Assembly (NCBI RefSeq): GCF_002561455.1
Contig: NZ_NTUP01000002.1
Span: 112,832 to 148,063, forward strand
DNA from: Bacillus sp. AFS015802
GTDB lineage: Bacteria > Bacillota > Bacilli > Bacillales > Bacillaceae_B
Direction of reading: 5' to 3'
DNA length: 35,232 nt
Part shown: positions 23,637-33,094 of the stretch, piece after piece
Layout: the number at the start of each line of letters is the position of its first letter
How positions within the stretch are numbered: the stretch's first letter is position 1
Notes under the pieces: model-generated
The model's database searches: none
What the model saw: only the letters and a program-made list of their open reading frames with translations
What the model was told of the DNA's origin: nothing
Translations under genes and position numbers: made by a program

Positions 23637-23661
23637 GTTTAAACAGTGAAAAAATGGGAAA
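23637..23661 (+). promoter_or_regulatory. Sigma-B-like promoter of the DUF2188 gene
   Basis: GTTTAA (23637-23642), a 13-nt spacer and GGGAAA (23656-23661), against the general-stress consensus GTTTAA-N13-15-GGGTAT. It lies 37 nt before the start codon. Confidence 0.6.
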
Positions 23662-23697
23662 TCAACTACTAACCAATATATTAGGAGGCCAATACAA

Positions 23698-24066
23698 ATG
23701 AGTTGGACAAAAAATGATTATCCTGATTCACTGAAAAACCTGCCTTCAGACGTTCGAAACAAAGCCATAGAAATCGCCAATGCCCTTCTGGACGAAGGCT
23801 ACGAGGAGGGTAGGGCGATTGCCATTGCGACGGACCGTGCCCATCAGTCTGAAGAGGGGAGCACATCGGATAAGACCGAATATCATGTAGCCCCCCATGA
23901 CGACGGCTGGCAGTTGAAAAAGGCTGACGGGAAGAGGGCCATCATGGTGGAGGACACCAAGGATAAGCTTCTCTCAAAAGCCAAAGACTATGTGACGGAT
24001 CATTCCGGTACACTGGTTGTCCATAAGCAGGATGGAAGCGTCGAAGACCACCTGTATCAGCGATAG
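23698..24066 (+). CDS. DUF2188 stress-associated protein (YdaT-like)
   Basis: The 122-residue soluble protein has two parts. Residues 1-50 (MSWTKNDYPDSLKNL, then IEIANALLDEGYEEGRAIAIA) form a ChaB-like or plasmid-stabilisation-like helical unit common in Bacillus. Residues 62-118 form a DUF2188 domain (YHVAPHDDGWQLKKADGKRA, then LVVHKQDGSVEDH). The same combination occurs in B. subtilis YdaT, which I recall as a general-stress protein. A sigma-B-like promoter lies upstream and GGAGG precedes the ATG. The biochemical role is unknown. It is convergent with mrpG. Confidence 0.85.
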   Translation: MSWTKNDYPDSLKNLPSDVRNKAIEIANALLDEGYEEGRAIAIATDRAHQSEEGSTSDKTEYHVAPHDDGWQLKKADGKRAIMVEDTKDKLLSKAKDYVTDHSGTLVVHKQDGSVEDHLYQR

Positions 24067-24073
24067 ACAAGAC

Positions 24074-24111
24074 AAAAGGCTTGACCCTTATGAATGGGGT
24101 CAAGCCTTTTT
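24074..24111. terminator. Bidirectional terminator between the DUF2188 gene and mrpG
   Basis: AAAAGGCTTGACCC (24074-24087) pairs perfectly with GGGTCAAGCCTTTT (24097-24110). Convergent genes lie on both sides, so it also ends the mrp operon. Confidence 0.92.
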
Positions 24112-24116
24112 GATCG

Positions 24117-24479
24117 TCATTGACTGTTCTGACGCTCGTATTGTTCTTTATCCTTTAAATCATCCCGTACACTTTTGTCCCAAAGCTTTACGCCTGAGTT
24201 GTAGGCGGCCCGGGAGATGAGATGACCAGAGACAGGTGCCGTCACAAAAATGAAGACGATGGCCAGGATCAGTCTTGAATTGAAATGCCCATGCTCCAGA
24301 TAAAAGTAAAGGAAAGTCGCGAGCAGGATCGACATGACCCCGAGCGTCGCACTTTTTGAAGCAGCATGGTTCCTCGTATATACATCCGGAAGTCTCAATA
24401 AGCCGAAAGCGGTGACCAGGCTGAGAAATCCTCCAATGACTAAGAAAAATCCGATGAAAAATCTAATGATCTCGCTCAC
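24117..24479 (-). CDS. mrpG: Mrp cation/H+ antiporter subunit G
   Basis: The 120-residue membrane subunit of the hetero-oligomeric Na+(Li+)/H+ antiporter has three hydrophobic segments (about 6-28, 44-62 and 70-88), with the family stretch FGLLRLPDVYTRNHAASKSATLG near 25-47. The hydrophilic charged C terminus (SVRDDLKDKEQYERQNSQ) is cytoplasmic. It is the last gene of the operon, overlapping mrpF by 17 bp, which indicates translational coupling. All seven Mrp subunits are required for activity in studied species. Confidence 0.95.
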   Translation of the reverse strand: MSEIIRFFIGFFLVIGGFLSLVTAFGLLRLPDVYTRNHAASKSATLGVMSILLATFLYFYLEHGHFNSRLILAIVFIFVTAPVSGHLISRAAYNSGVKLWDKSVRDDLKDKEQYERQNSQ

Positions 24480-24747
24480 GTTCGATGATCTCCCCTTTCT
24501 CTAAGAACTTTGAAAAGGCGACGGTCCCGAGGAAAGCAAGGATTCCCAGAAGCAGGATCACTTCGAGAAAGGCGTACGTATCGAGCATCATGGAAACGAG
24601 CGCAATGATGGCGATCAGGTTAATGCCGATCGCATCCAGTGCCACTACCCGGTCAGGGGTCGTGGGACCTTTCACGACTCTGTATACCAGGCCGAGCATG
24701 GAGAGGGAAACGCATAGCAATGTAATTTGAAAGATCAGGTGTAACAT
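24463..24747 (-). CDS. mrpF: Mrp antiporter subunit F
   Basis: The 94-residue subunit has three hydrophobic segments and the family sequence VVKGPTTPDRVVALDAIGINL (24-44), where a conserved Asp lies within a membrane helix. Its ATG overlaps the stop codon of mrpE (TGATG), and GGAGGTG lies inside the end of mrpE. B. subtilis MrpF has also been linked to bile-salt and sodium efflux, a family-level statement. Confidence 0.95.
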   Translation of the reverse strand: MLHLIFQITLLCVSLSMLGLVYRVVKGPTTPDRVVALDAIGINLIAIIALVSMMLDTYAFLEVILLLGILAFLGTVAFSKFLEKGEIIERERDH

Positions 24748-25223
24748 CAGCGGCTCACCTCCATGATGGCTTTCTCAAAGGAATCTTTAATCTCATTGAT
24801 GGCTTCATCCACATCGGGAATATCGATGGCATGAACATACAGAATCTTATTGTCATACGACACATCCATGACGAGTGTCCCGGGTGTCAGGGTGATGAGA
24901 TTCGCAAGCAGCGTAATCTCCCAATCGGTTTTTAATTCTGTCGGTAGAGCGAAAATTCCCGGCTGGAAGTCCAGCTTTTGCCTCAAAATGGTTTTCAGAA
25001 CCGCAATGTTTGCCAGAATCAGTTCCTTCAAGAAGAGGAAAAGTAAACTGATCACGGCTGCGACCCGTAACAAATAAAAACGGGAGTTGAAAAATCTTCT
25101 GAATGCAAAGATAATAAGCAATCCTAGTAAAAAGCCAATAATGAATGACTGAGAAGTAAAGGATACCGAAAGAAACATCCAGACAAAGGCCAGGAAAAAG
25201 TTTAATAAAATTTGAAAAGCCAT
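24747..25223 (-). CDS. mrpE: Mrp antiporter subunit E
   Basis: The 158-residue subunit has two or three hydrophobic segments in the N-terminal half (6-40 and 52-77), followed by a soluble domain with the family sequence LANLITLTPGTLVMDVSYDNKILYVHAID (106-134). Its start lies 6 bp after the mrpD stop. In other organisms MrpE helps complex assembly, and activity can be partly retained without it. Confidence 0.95.
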   Translation of the reverse strand: MAFQILLNFFLAFVWMFLSVSFTSQSFIIGFLLGLLIIFAFRRFFNSRFYLLRVAAVISLLFLFLKELILANIAVLKTILRQKLDFQPGIFALPTELKTDWEITLLANLITLTPGTLVMDVSYDNKILYVHAIDIPDVDEAINEIKDSFEKAIMEVSR

Positions 25224-25229
25224 TCTGCA

Positions 25230-26711
25230 TTACTCCTTTAACACTGCGTCTATATAGAGATCCGGGTTCACCAGTACTTCGGTTGCTTGTGAGAAGAGTG
25301 GACGCAACGCTTCGGCACCCAGGCCGTAACCTACAGCAAGCACAACGAGTACGGCTGAAGTCATCCATAAATAACGTGCGTCCCCTTTTGAAACCCCGTT
25401 ATATTCCTTCGGGGTTCCCCAAATACCATTCAGGAAAATCTTAATGACGGAGTAGAGCACCAATAGACTTGAAGCAAGGACGATTCCTGCCCCTACATAG
25501 TCTTCTCCCGCAAAGCTTCCCCGCACGATTAAAAATTTCCCGATAAATCCGCTTAAAGGCGGGATGCCGGCAAGGGAGAATGCGGCGACGAGGAACGTCC
25601 ACCCAAGCCACGGATAGTGCTTGATCAATCCGCCCATTTTCCTCAGGTTGGCCGTGCCGGTTATGGCAATCATGACGCCGACCAGAAGGAATAAAGCGGC
25701 TTTGATGATCATGTCATGAACCAGGTAATAAATGGAACCCTCCAGTGCTTCGGGATTCATCGTCGATACCCCGAACAAGATCACACCGACGGCAATGACG
25801 ATGTTATAGATGATGATCTTTTTAACATCCCAATAGGCAATGGCGCCGATACAGCCAAGCACCATGGTAAGGATGGCCAGTATGCCGAGGATCTCATGGG
25901 TAAATCCGGTGTCGTGATAGAAAAATAACGTGTATGTCCGGATAATTGAATAAACGCCGACCTTCGTAAGCAGGGCTCCGAACATAGCGAGCACGGGGGT
26001 CGGTGGCGCATAGTAAGAGCCGGGCAGCCAGAAGTAAAGGGGAAAGATCGCACCTTTAAGACCAAAGACCAATAGAAACAGGATGGCGATGGCTGTTAGG
26101 ATCCCCGGCTGATTCACTACCGCTATTTTTCTTGATATATCCGCCATATTCAGCGTTCCGACGACGGAATACAGATATGCAACGGTAATGACGAATAAGG
26201 CGGATGAAATGACATTCACGAGAATGTATTTGATCCCCTCACGCAGCTGTGCCTTCGTCCCGCCAAGAACCAATAGCACGTAAGAACTCATCAGCATCAC
26301 TTCAAAAAAGACGAAAAGGTTGAAGATATCCCCTGTTGTGAAGGCTCCGTTCACTCCAACGAGGAGGAATTGAACGACGGGATAGTAATAAAACCTTTCC
26401 CGGTCGACCCCAATCGACTTGAATGAATAGAGCAGCACTATAAAGGTGATGATGCTTGTCGTCATCACGAGCAGAGCCGAAAGCATATCGGAAACCAGTG
26501 TAATTCCAAAGGGGGCCACCCAGCTCCCCAGGTTAACCGTCTGGATTCCGTCCTGATGTACTGTATTGATCAATACGAGGGAAGCTGCGACCGTGATCAG
26601 TGTCGATACAGCCGAGATCCCGCGTTGTACTTTCACATATTTACTTATAAACATTAAGATAATCGCCGTGAATAACGGGATTAGAATCGGTAGTATTAAT
26701 AAGTTAGTCAT
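25230..26711 (-). CDS. mrpD: Mrp antiporter subunit D (NuoM/NuoN-like)
   Basis: The 493-residue, 14-helix subunit is homologous to the proton-pumping subunits of complex I. Key residues are visible: Glu137 in [11 protein letters not shown], Lys219 in [17 protein letters not shown] and Lys250 in [12 protein letters not shown], forming the intramembrane charged chain for proton transfer. The numbering of Glu137 and Lys219 agrees with the critical residues known from alkaliphilic Bacillus MrpD. The start overlaps mrpC by 8 bp, and GAAGGAA precedes the ATG. Confidence 0.96.
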   Translation of the reverse strand: MTNLLILPILIPLFTAIILMFISKYVKVQRGISAVSTLITVAASLVLINTVHQDGIQTVNLGSWVAPFGITLVSDMLSALLVMTTSIITFIVLLYSFKSIGVDRERFYYYPVVQFLLVGVNGAFTTGDIFNLFVFFEVMLMSSYVLLVLGGTKAQLREGIKYILVNVISSALFVITVAYLYSVVGTLNMADISRKIAVVNQPGILTAIAILFLLVFGLKGAIFPLYFWLPGSYYAPPTPVLAMFGALLTKVGVYSIIRTYTLFFYHDTGFTHEILGILAILTMVLGCIGAIAYWDVKKIIIYNIVIAVGVILFGVSTMNPEALEGSIYYLVHDMIIKAALFLLVGVMIAITGTANLRKMGGLIKHYPWLGWTFLVAAFSLAGIPPLSGFIGKFLIVRGSFAGEDYVGAGIVLASSLLVLYSVIKIFLNGIWGTPKEYNGVSKGDARYLWMTSAVLVVLAVGYGLGAEALRPLFSQATEVLVNPDLYIDAVLKE

Positions 26712-27045
26712 TTCCTTCGTTACCTCTCATCTGATCCATATTATCCGTGCCAAGCTCCTGATATGCCCGATAAGCGAGAACAAGGAAGAAAGCTGTCACT
26801 CCAAAGCTGATAACGATTGCCGTCAGGATCAATGCCTGTGGCAATGGATCTACATAGGATTCAGCGTGTTCCCCAAGTAGAGGTGCAGCTCCCCCTTTAA
26901 GACCACTCACAGAAAGAATTAATAAATGGGCACCGTGACTTAATAAGGCTGTCCCGATGATGATTCGGAGCAAACTCTTGGATAACATTAAATACACGGC
27001 GCTTGTGAATAGAATCCCGACCACAACGGCCATTACAATCTCCAT
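26704..27045 (-). CDS. mrpC: Mrp antiporter subunit C (NuoK-like)
   Basis: The 113-residue subunit has three hydrophobic segments (3-22, 29-48 and 71-95) and is homologous to NuoK of complex I. The middle segment carries [15 protein letters not shown], and the loop before the third is [26 protein letters not shown], a conserved family stretch. The ATG shares one base with the mrpB stop. In Mrp it bridges the MrpA and MrpD modules. Confidence 0.95.
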   Translation of the reverse strand: MEIVMAVVVGILFTSAVYLMLSKSLLRIIIGTALLSHGAHLLILSVSGLKGGAAPLLGEHAESYVDPLPQALILTAIVISFGVTAFFLVLAYRAYQELGTDNMDQMRGNEGND

Positions 27046-27479
27046 TATTCGCTCACCCCAATCGTTTGAATAATGGTCATGGTGACACCGATGACAACAA
27101 GATAGACTCCGGTATCAAATAATACGGCAGTATGAAGGGACGTCTTCCCTAAAAGGGGAAGATGAAAATAATCGTATGCGTGGGTAAGGAAAGGGACATC
27201 GAATAACAAAGCCCCAGCCCCCGTGGCCACGGAAAAGAACAGACCGATGGCCGTCACGATTTTGTAATCCACCGGTAAAATGGTGGCGACGGTCTTGATA
27301 TCATACGCCAGTAACAGTAACACAATGGCCCCAGACGTCATCAGGCCCCCGATGAACCCTCCCCCCGGGGTGTAGTGACCCGAGAAGAAAAGTCGTAATG
27401 AAAACAGGATGATGATGAATGCGACCACATTGGTTACGGTTTGCAGGATGACATCATTCGTTTTTACTTTTGCCTTCAT
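27045..27479 (-). CDS. mrpB: Mrp antiporter subunit B
   Basis: The 144-residue subunit has four hydrophobic segments and the MnhB signature [27 protein letters not shown] (29-55). [18 protein letters not shown] forms the last helix. Its ATG overlaps the end of mrpA by 4 bp (ATGA), the usual coupling in this operon. Confidence 0.95.
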   Translation of the reverse strand: MKAKVKTNDVILQTVTNVVAFIIILFSLRLFFSGHYTPGGGFIGGLMTSGAIVLLLLAYDIKTVATILPVDYKIVTAIGLFFSVATGAGALLFDVPFLTHAYDYFHLPLLGKTSLHTAVLFDTGVYLVVIGVTMTIIQTIGVSE

Positions 27480-29881
27480 CCTTCATCCCTCCTTGTAAGA
27501 CGCAATTTGATCATGGAGAATATGCCCAATGCCGCAATGGCCAATACGCAGATTTCAAACATCGTATCAAACCCACGGAAGTCTACGAGGATGACGTTGA
27601 CCATGTTTTCCCCGCCGGCTTTATCATGGGTATTCTCAATATAGTACTTCGAGATCGATTCAAACATTTTCGAACTGTAGGAAGAGATGGCAAATAAAGC
27701 GACGACCACTCCGACCCCGATCGAAATTAAAGCATTCCCCAGTTTGAACCGCATCCGTTCTTCATGCCTGCTTAATTGAGGCAGGTGATAGAAGCAAAGC
27801 AGGAACAGGGCCACTGACACGGTCTCGATGACTAGCTGTGTCAGGGCAAGGTCCGGTGCACGGAATAAGACAAAGAATAATGAAACCGTATATCCCGCAG
27901 CACCGAGCGAAATGATGGACGTTAATCGAGATTTTGCAAACAGGATGGTGACCGAACTGATCACAAGGAGAAGCGCAATGGCAATTTCGTATACTCCGAC
28001 TGGCGCCAGCTCTTCCGTATTGATGGTGAACGCCCCTTTGAACCACAGTGCAAACAGCGATATGGCGATCAAAAAGGAGAAGATGTACACGAGATACGTA
28101 CGGATAAAGCCTGTCATATATCCCCTCGTAAAGTTATGTGCACCTCGTTCGCTCTTGATCATTCCTCCATCATAGAAAGAGTTCAACGTAAAGCGTTCAG
28201 GGATCCATTTGTACACCTTCCTCCATGAAGGGAGCAGGAGATACAACAGGATTCCAAATAGAATGACCCCAAAGGTCATGAATAGCTCAGGAGTAAATCC
28301 ATGCCAGAATGAAATTTCCGTTTCGACTGCATATCCCTCCTGGATCAGGCTTGGCGTGATGGCCTCCACTGCCGGGGCAATGATCCGCTCTGAAAGGATA
28401 TTCGGAAAGAAACCGAATACGACTACGAGTGAAGCCAGGATGATAGGTGAAATCAACATTCCAAGCGGTGCTTCATGAGGCTTCTTTTCAAGCTTCTCGG
28501 GCTGGTGCTTCCCGGTGAAGGTCTTGAAGACCAGGATCATGCTGTAAATGAACGTGAACACACTTCCGACCCAGGCAAGGAGCGGGAAGATCATGCCGAA
28601 TGTATCCAAGCTGAAAATATCCATTTCCAGGACCCTGACCATTCCGGTGAAGAACATTTCTTTGGAAAGGAACCCGTTGAAAGGAGGGAGCCCCGCCATG
28701 GAGAATGCCCCGATGATGGCAATGGTGAACGTGATGGGCATGAAGTTCATCAGCCCGCCAAGCTTCCGGATATCCCGGGTACCCGTTTCGTGATCAATGA
28801 TCCCGACGACCATGAATAAACTTCCTTTAAATGTCGCGTGGTTGATCAAATGAAATACAGCGGCGAGTGTCGCGACCATATAAATATTCTCATCCAGCTC
28901 TGTGTAGTGAAGAGCCGCCGCCCCCACTCCCAATAGGGACATGATGAGACCGAGCTGACTGACGGTTGAAAAGGCAAGGATCCCTTTAAGATCCGTCTGT
29001 TTCACGGCATTGAAAGACCCCCAGAATAAGGTGAAGATCCCGATTCCGCCAACCAGCCATAACCAAACGCTTGATTCTGCGAACACCGGGCTCAAGCGGG
29101 CGACGAGGTAGATACCCGCTTTAACCATGGTGGCAGAGTGCAGGTACGCACTGACAGGTGTGGGTGCTTCCATGGCGTCCGGCAGCCAGATATGGAATGG
29201 GAATTGAGCGGATTTCGTGAAAGCTCCCAACAGGACAAGAAGCAAGGCAGGAAGGAACAGTGCCTGAGTCATGAGCTGATCGGCCTGTCCGACTAATTCC
29301 CTGATGCTGAAGGTCCCGCCCATTAGATAGAGAAGCAGGAACCCTCCCAGCATACTCAGTCCGCCAAATACGGTGATGAGCATGGATTTCTGTGCACCAT
29401 ATCGTGAACGCTCACGGTGATACCAGTAACCGATCAGTAAGAATGAGGATATGGAAGTGAATTCCCAGAACATATAAAGAACGATCAGGTTATCGGAAAG
29501 GACAACTCCCAGCATCGCTCCCATAAACATCATCAAGTACACATAAAAGTTATGTAACTGTTCTTTCTTTTTATCTAAGTAATAAATCGAATATAGGACA
29601 ACCAGTGAACCGATCCCTGTGATGAGCAAGGCAAAAAGCAGTCCGAGCCCGTCGATATAGGCGATGAAGTCGATCCCGAAGGAAGGCATCCACTCCAAGG
29701 TTTCCTTGACGGTATCTCCGTTCTTTGTGATGGAGATGAATTGAAAAAAGTAAGTGAATAAAGCGACCGGCAACAAGAGTACAAACCAGCCGGTATGCAC
29801 ATTCCGAAATGCTTTATAAAGAAATGGAATGAGTATGGCAAATAAAAAAGGCGATAAAATAGCCCAATGTAATAAAGTCAT
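27476..29881 (-). CDS. mrpA: Mrp antiporter subunit A (NuoL-like, with C-terminal extension)
   Basis: The 801-residue subunit is the largest of the complex. Residues 1-500 are NuoL-like, with Glu140 (MFWEFTSISSF), Lys223 (FTKSAQFPFHIWLPDAMEAP) and Lys254 (MVKAGIYLV) forming the proton path. Residues 620-800 add further helices of the MbhD/MbhE type. It is expected to exchange cytoplasmic Na+ for external H+ for salt tolerance and pH homeostasis. GAGGGGGG lies 8 nt before the ATG. First gene of mrpABCDEFG; the operon is complete and intact, and a TATAAT lies about 115 bp upstream. Confidence 0.96.
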   Translation of the reverse strand: MTLLHWAILSPFLFAILIPFLYKAFRNVHTGWFVLLLPVALFTYFFQFISITKNGDTVKETLEWMPSFGIDFIAYIDGLGLLFALLITGIGSLVVLYSIYYLDKKKEQLHNFYVYLMMFMGAMLGVVLSDNLIVLYMFWEFTSISSFLLIGYWYHRERSRYGAQKSMLITVFGGLSMLGGFLLLYLMGGTFSIRELVGQADQLMTQALFLPALLLVLLGAFTKSAQFPFHIWLPDAMEAPTPVSAYLHSATMVKAGIYLVARLSPVFAESSVWLWLVGGIGIFTLFWGSFNAVKQTDLKGILAFSTVSQLGLIMSLLGVGAAALHYTELDENIYMVATLAAVFHLINHATFKGSLFMVVGIIDHETGTRDIRKLGGLMNFMPITFTIAIIGAFSMAGLPPFNGFLSKEMFFTGMVRVLEMDIFSLDTFGMIFPLLAWVGSVFTFIYSMILVFKTFTGKHQPEKLEKKPHEAPLGMLISPIILASLVVVFGFFPNILSERIIAPAVEAITPSLIQEGYAVETEISFWHGFTPELFMTFGVILFGILLYLLLPSWRKVYKWIPERFTLNSFYDGGMIKSERGAHNFTRGYMTGFIRTYLVYIFSFLIAISLFALWFKGAFTINTEELAPVGVYEIAIALLLVISSVTILFAKSRLTSIISLGAAGYTVSLFFVLFRAPDLALTQLVIETVSVALFLLCFYHLPQLSRHEERMRFKLGNALISIGVGVVVALFAISSYSSKMFESISKYYIENTHDKAGGENMVNVILVDFRGFDTMFEICVLAIAALGIFSMIKLRLTRRDEG

Positions 29882-30185
29882 ATATAACCCCCCTCATATA
29901 AAATTCATTTATTCTAAAGCATGGTCTCATGTCGATCCTGTCCATAACCTTGCAAATTCCTTCAAAACCTCGACAAACGCTGAACCTCAAAGAGCATTAT
30001 AACGTAAAAAATAAATGCTTGCATTACTCAGGATTCCATTCGTATCAGATTATTCACGGAGTATTAAATATGAAGATAGGCGGAAATGTCCCATGAAAAA
30101 TTTGTTGGATTTTCTCCTTTTATCCGTGCTCCTACAGAATAGTTTCGGTCAAATTGGAGAATCCTATCCATAAGGTGGTGAAGTT
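29882..30185. other. Divergent spacer upstream of mrpA
   Basis: About 300 bp with no gene between mrpA and a small + strand gene. It contains a candidate mrp -10 box (29996-30001). I see no clear sodium- or pH-responsive element. Confidence 0.5.
29996..30001 (-). promoter_or_regulatory. Candidate -10 box of the mrp operon
   Basis: A perfect TATAAT on the minus strand. The -35 position (ATGCAA at 17 nt) is weak. The leader would be about 110 nt. Confidence 0.4.
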
Positions 30186-30443
30186 ATGAAAAAGAAAACA
30201 GTAGCGGTTACGACCATATTTTTTGCTTTTTTTGGCTTTGCGTGGCTGGTTGAAACCGAAGACCGGTTTAATCGGGGAATTATTGAAACCGAAGACCCGA
30301 CAAGTATGAATATCAGACCGGTTCAATACGGCGAAACGGAAGAAGTGGAAGAGGAGATGACGAAAGAACCTGTCCCCATGAGACAGCCATTTAAATCCAG
30401 GGAATATATCAGAGTTGTCCCGCATTCCCAATTTCAGCAGTGA
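30186..30443 (+). CDS. Small membrane-anchored acidic protein, family not recognised
   Basis: The 85-residue protein has a basic start (MKKKT) and a hydrophobic helix at about 6-21 (VAVTTIFFAFFGFAWLV), then an acidic, probably extracellular tail rich in Glu (ETEEVEEEMTKE near 50-61). It lacks a lipobox or clear cleavage site, so it is probably a single-pass anchored protein. AAGGTGGTGAAG precedes the ATG. A small gene of unknown function, yufS, lies next to mrpA in B. subtilis and may be its counterpart; I cannot confirm this. It is divergent from mrpA. Confidence 0.7.
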   Translation: MKKKTVAVTTIFFAFFGFAWLVETEDRFNRGIIETEDPTSMNIRPVQYGETEEVEEEMTKEPVPMRQPFKSREYIRVVPHSQFQQ

Positions 30444-30445
30444 AG

Positions 30446-30481
30446 CTGTCCTTTCTTCCATTACAGAAGGGGCAGTTTTTT
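30446..30481 (+). terminator. Terminator of the small membrane-protein gene
   Basis: CTGTCCTTTCT pairs with AGAAGGGGCAG (two G-U pairs), followed by six T residues. A proper terminator supports the small gene as real. Confidence 0.75.
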
Positions 30482-30605
30482 GTTTGAAAAAGACAAAGAT
30501 AGATAGGCATATTGTCATTGTTCCTTCTGTTTCTATACCCTTTTCAAGATCCCCATAAACGATTATGATGAGAGTGGTTGTAGAATCGTTATGGGAGAGT
30601 TTTCA

Positions 30606-31181
30606 GTGAAAAATACATACTTAACAAGTTATTTACCCCTATTTTCAATATTATTGTTCAGTCTTACATTTTCCGTTTATGGAGTGGACGTATTCGTAGA
30701 CGTATTTAAGAAAATCGGTGTTTATCCCGGCATGAGGGAGTTTTTATCCGATATACAGCTTAAGCTCGCCATTTTGATACTGTTAATGGTTGCTTTTTTT
30801 ATGGTGTTTGCAGCTTTGAAGCTGATCGCGGAGACCATCAATGGTGTATCCATGCTGTTTTTCGCCAGTGATTCGGATGGGGAGTTGTATAATCTTGTTC
30901 GTTCAGGTTCGATGATTTACTTCATCGGGGGCTTGTTGTCTGTGGTGAGTCTAAAGTCGTTTTTAGGACTTTTCATCATCTTTGCACTTAGTTCGATTGC
31001 CTACTTTATTTATTTTGTGTATAAGATCAGCCCGTCCCTTTCGAAATGGGGGATCCTGGGAGTAGTGAGTTTACAGGTGTTCTCCTGGTCATCATTGTTT
31101 TTGACGATATTCTTTGTTTTTCTGAAGCTTTATAACGGAGTGATGGCAAGTTTGCCGATTATGTCAAAGGTGAAATTATAG
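30606..31181 (+). CDS. yufK: DUF5366 membrane protein YufK
   Basis: The 191-residue protein has five hydrophobic segments (about 9-27, 48-75, 100-116, 117-136 and 148-176) and no catalytic motif. It corresponds to the B. subtilis YufK family of unknown function, which sits near mrp and pbpD there too. The frame begins at an ATG at 30591, but GGGAGAG (30593-30599) lies inside that extension and 6 nt before a GTG at 30606, so the GTG is preferred. It is convergent with pbpD. Confidence 0.82.
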   Translation: MKNTYLTSYLPLFSILLFSLTFSVYGVDVFVDVFKKIGVYPGMREFLSDIQLKLAILILLMVAFFMVFAALKLIAETINGVSMLFFASDSDGELYNLVRSGSMIYFIGGLLSVVSLKSFLGLFIIFALSSIAYFIYFVYKISPSLSKWGILGVVSLQVFSWSSLFLTIFFVFLKLYNGVMASLPIMSKVKL

Positions 31182-31184
31182 TAC

Positions 31185-31218
31185 AAAAGAGTCTGCAGCA
31201 TGTGCTGCAGACTCTTTT
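31185..31218. terminator. Bidirectional terminator between yufK and pbpD
   Basis: AAAAGAGTCTGCAGCA and TGCTGCAGACTCTTTT form a perfect palindrome around TG; in RNA the loop would be CATG. Confidence 0.9.
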
Positions 31219-31230
31219 GTAGGTTTGGGG

Positions 31231-33078
31231 TCATTCCATGATGGCCTTCCATATTTTATGGCTTGGACGCTGGTGTTCGATCCTGCTCATGTCGCGGGGG
31301 ATGTCATGGCCGACCCATACGCCTGTCGTAAGTGTGTCGGTCAAACCCATTACCCAGTAATCATGATAGTTATTTGTCGTCCCGGTTTTGATCCCCACAT
31401 AGGGTTTGGATACGTAAGCGGCTCTTCCGGTACCGGATGTGGCTACTTCATTGAGCATTTTTCTTATCTTAGCTGTGGTATCCGGAGACCAAACCTTCTT
31501 AGGATCATTTTTCCATTGATAAAGGATGTTACCATTATTATCCTTTACGTGAACGATGGCATGACTAGCCTGATAATTCCCATCAATAAAAGAGGTGTAG
31601 GCATCCGTCAATTCAAGGGGACTCATCCCATAAGTGAAACCACCTACGGAAGAGGCATAGGTTTTGTCTTCGTTAACCACCCTTTCAAAGGAGAAAGGGG
31701 AGATGGATTCGAAGGCTTCTTCAATGCCGACCTTTTCCATGAGACGGACAGCCGATCCGTTGTAGGATTGTGCCAGGGATTGTTTCAACGTCACCGTCCC
31801 GGGACGGACCCCTCCATAGTTGATCGGACAATAGTCGCCGATGCAGTAAGGATTGGCGTTCACTTTATCATTGATATCTGCCTTGTACTTTTCGATATAG
31901 GGACCGTATACAAGGAGTGGTTTGATGACGGATCCCGGCTGGCGGAAAGCTTGAAACGCATGGTTGAAGTTATACTTCTGGTAGTTTCTCCCTCCGGAGA
32001 TGGCCACGATGTTTCTAGTTTTGTTGTCGATGGTGACGGTGGCCCCCTGTAAATCTTCCAGCAGCTGAACATTCAACGCCTGTACACTTCTTTGTTGAAG
32101 GACAGGCTGCAAAGCCGTTTGAATCCGGACACCTGACGAAATCACATCCTGAAAACGTTCCTCGAGCTCCCCGGCGATCCTCTTCTTTTCCTCAGCAGAA
32201 GAAGCGTTTTCCAATTCCACTTTATAGCCTTCGTTTAGAGCGATGAGATCCTTTAACTCATTCTCCACATAGAAAGCATAGTCCGGGTAAAGGTCGGTTT
32301 TCTTGCGGACATTCAGGGTGATGGGAACTTTCTTCCATTTTTCTGCTTCATCCTTGGATAATTTTGAAGTATTCACTAGAATATCAAGCAGTCGTTCCTG
32401 ACGTACCTTGGTTTGATCGAAGTGTTCGACGGGATCATATTTTCCCGGGTTATTCGGAATCGAAGCGATAAACGCCATTTCCGCTTGATTGAGTTCGGTG
32501 ACACTTTTTTGAAAATAGTACTGGGATGCCGTTTCAATCCCGTAGACCCCATTACTGAAGTAGATCACATTCATATATAACTCCAGTATCTCATCTTTTG
32601 ACAAAGATTGTTCGATTTCATGGGCGTAGAATAACTCTGTCAGTTTACGATTGTATGTCTTTTCCTGTCCCAGATAGAGGTTGCGTGCCAGCTGCTGGGT
32701 AATGGTGCTCCCGCCCTGTTGGATGTGGGTGAACACCAGGTTTTTCACGACAGCACGCAGGATGGCACCTGCATCGAAACCGACATGTTCATAAAAATGC
32801 TGATCCTCTGAAGCGACGAGGATATCCTTTAAGAACGGCGGAATCTTTTCATCCGGGACATATAGACGGAAAGGACGATTCACCTCAGAAAAGACCTTTC
32901 CGTCCTGATCCAGCAGTAAACTCGTACGGTTCAGTTCGATCGTATCGGTGCTCACCGCATGCTCCAACTCCTGTTGAAAACTCTGCACCTTGTTCCATTC
33001 ATCTGTCGCAAAAAATAATGTGGTAAAAAAGATGAGCATAAAGCTGATCACCGTTACATATCCTGCAAAAACTCTCAT
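31231..33078 (-). CDS. pbpD: Class A penicillin-binding protein 4 (PbpD)
   Basis: The 615-residue bifunctional peptidoglycan synthase is anchored by one N-terminal helix (5-24) with its catalytic domains outside. The glycosyltransferase (GT51) domain at about 60-230 has Glu91 in SEDQHFYEHVGFD and GGSTITQQLARN at 122-133. The transpeptidase domain has Ser383 in SVIK, SYN at 438-440 and KTG at 564-566. Length is close to B. subtilis PbpD. It lies 16 bp after yuxJ, so the two are cotranscribed, as in B. subtilis. Its ribosome binding site (AGAGTGA) is weak, suggesting coupling to yuxJ. Confidence 0.95.
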   Translation of the reverse strand: MRVFAGYVTVISFMLIFFTTLFFATDEWNKVQSFQQELEHAVSTDTIELNRTSLLLDQDGKVFSEVNRPFRLYVPDEKIPPFLKDILVASEDQHFYEHVGFDAGAILRAVVKNLVFTHIQQGGSTITQQLARNLYLGQEKTYNRKLTELFYAHEIEQSLSKDEILELYMNVIYFSNGVYGIETASQYYFQKSVTELNQAEMAFIASIPNNPGKYDPVEHFDQTKVRQERLLDILVNTSKLSKDEAEKWKKVPITLNVRKKTDLYPDYAFYVENELKDLIALNEGYKVELENASSAEEKKRIAGELEERFQDVISSGVRIQTALQPVLQQRSVQALNVQLLEDLQGATVTIDNKTRNIVAISGGRNYQKYNFNHAFQAFRQPGSVIKPLLVYGPYIEKYKADINDKVNANPYCIGDYCPINYGGVRPGTVTLKQSLAQSYNGSAVRLMEKVGIEEAFESISPFSFERVVNEDKTYASSVGGFTYGMSPLELTDAYTSFIDGNYQASHAIVHVKDNNGNILYQWKNDPKKVWSPDTTAKIRKMLNEVATSGTGRAAYVSKPYVGIKTGTTNNYHDYWVMGLTDTLTTGVWVGHDIPRDMSRIEHQRPSHKIWKAIME

Positions 33079-33094
33079 ATTTCACTCTACTTTT

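Noticed and set aside
31225..32052. 275-codon + strand frame opposite pbpD
   Set aside because: Antisense to the transpeptidase domain and starts within the pbpD terminator region; no independent support.
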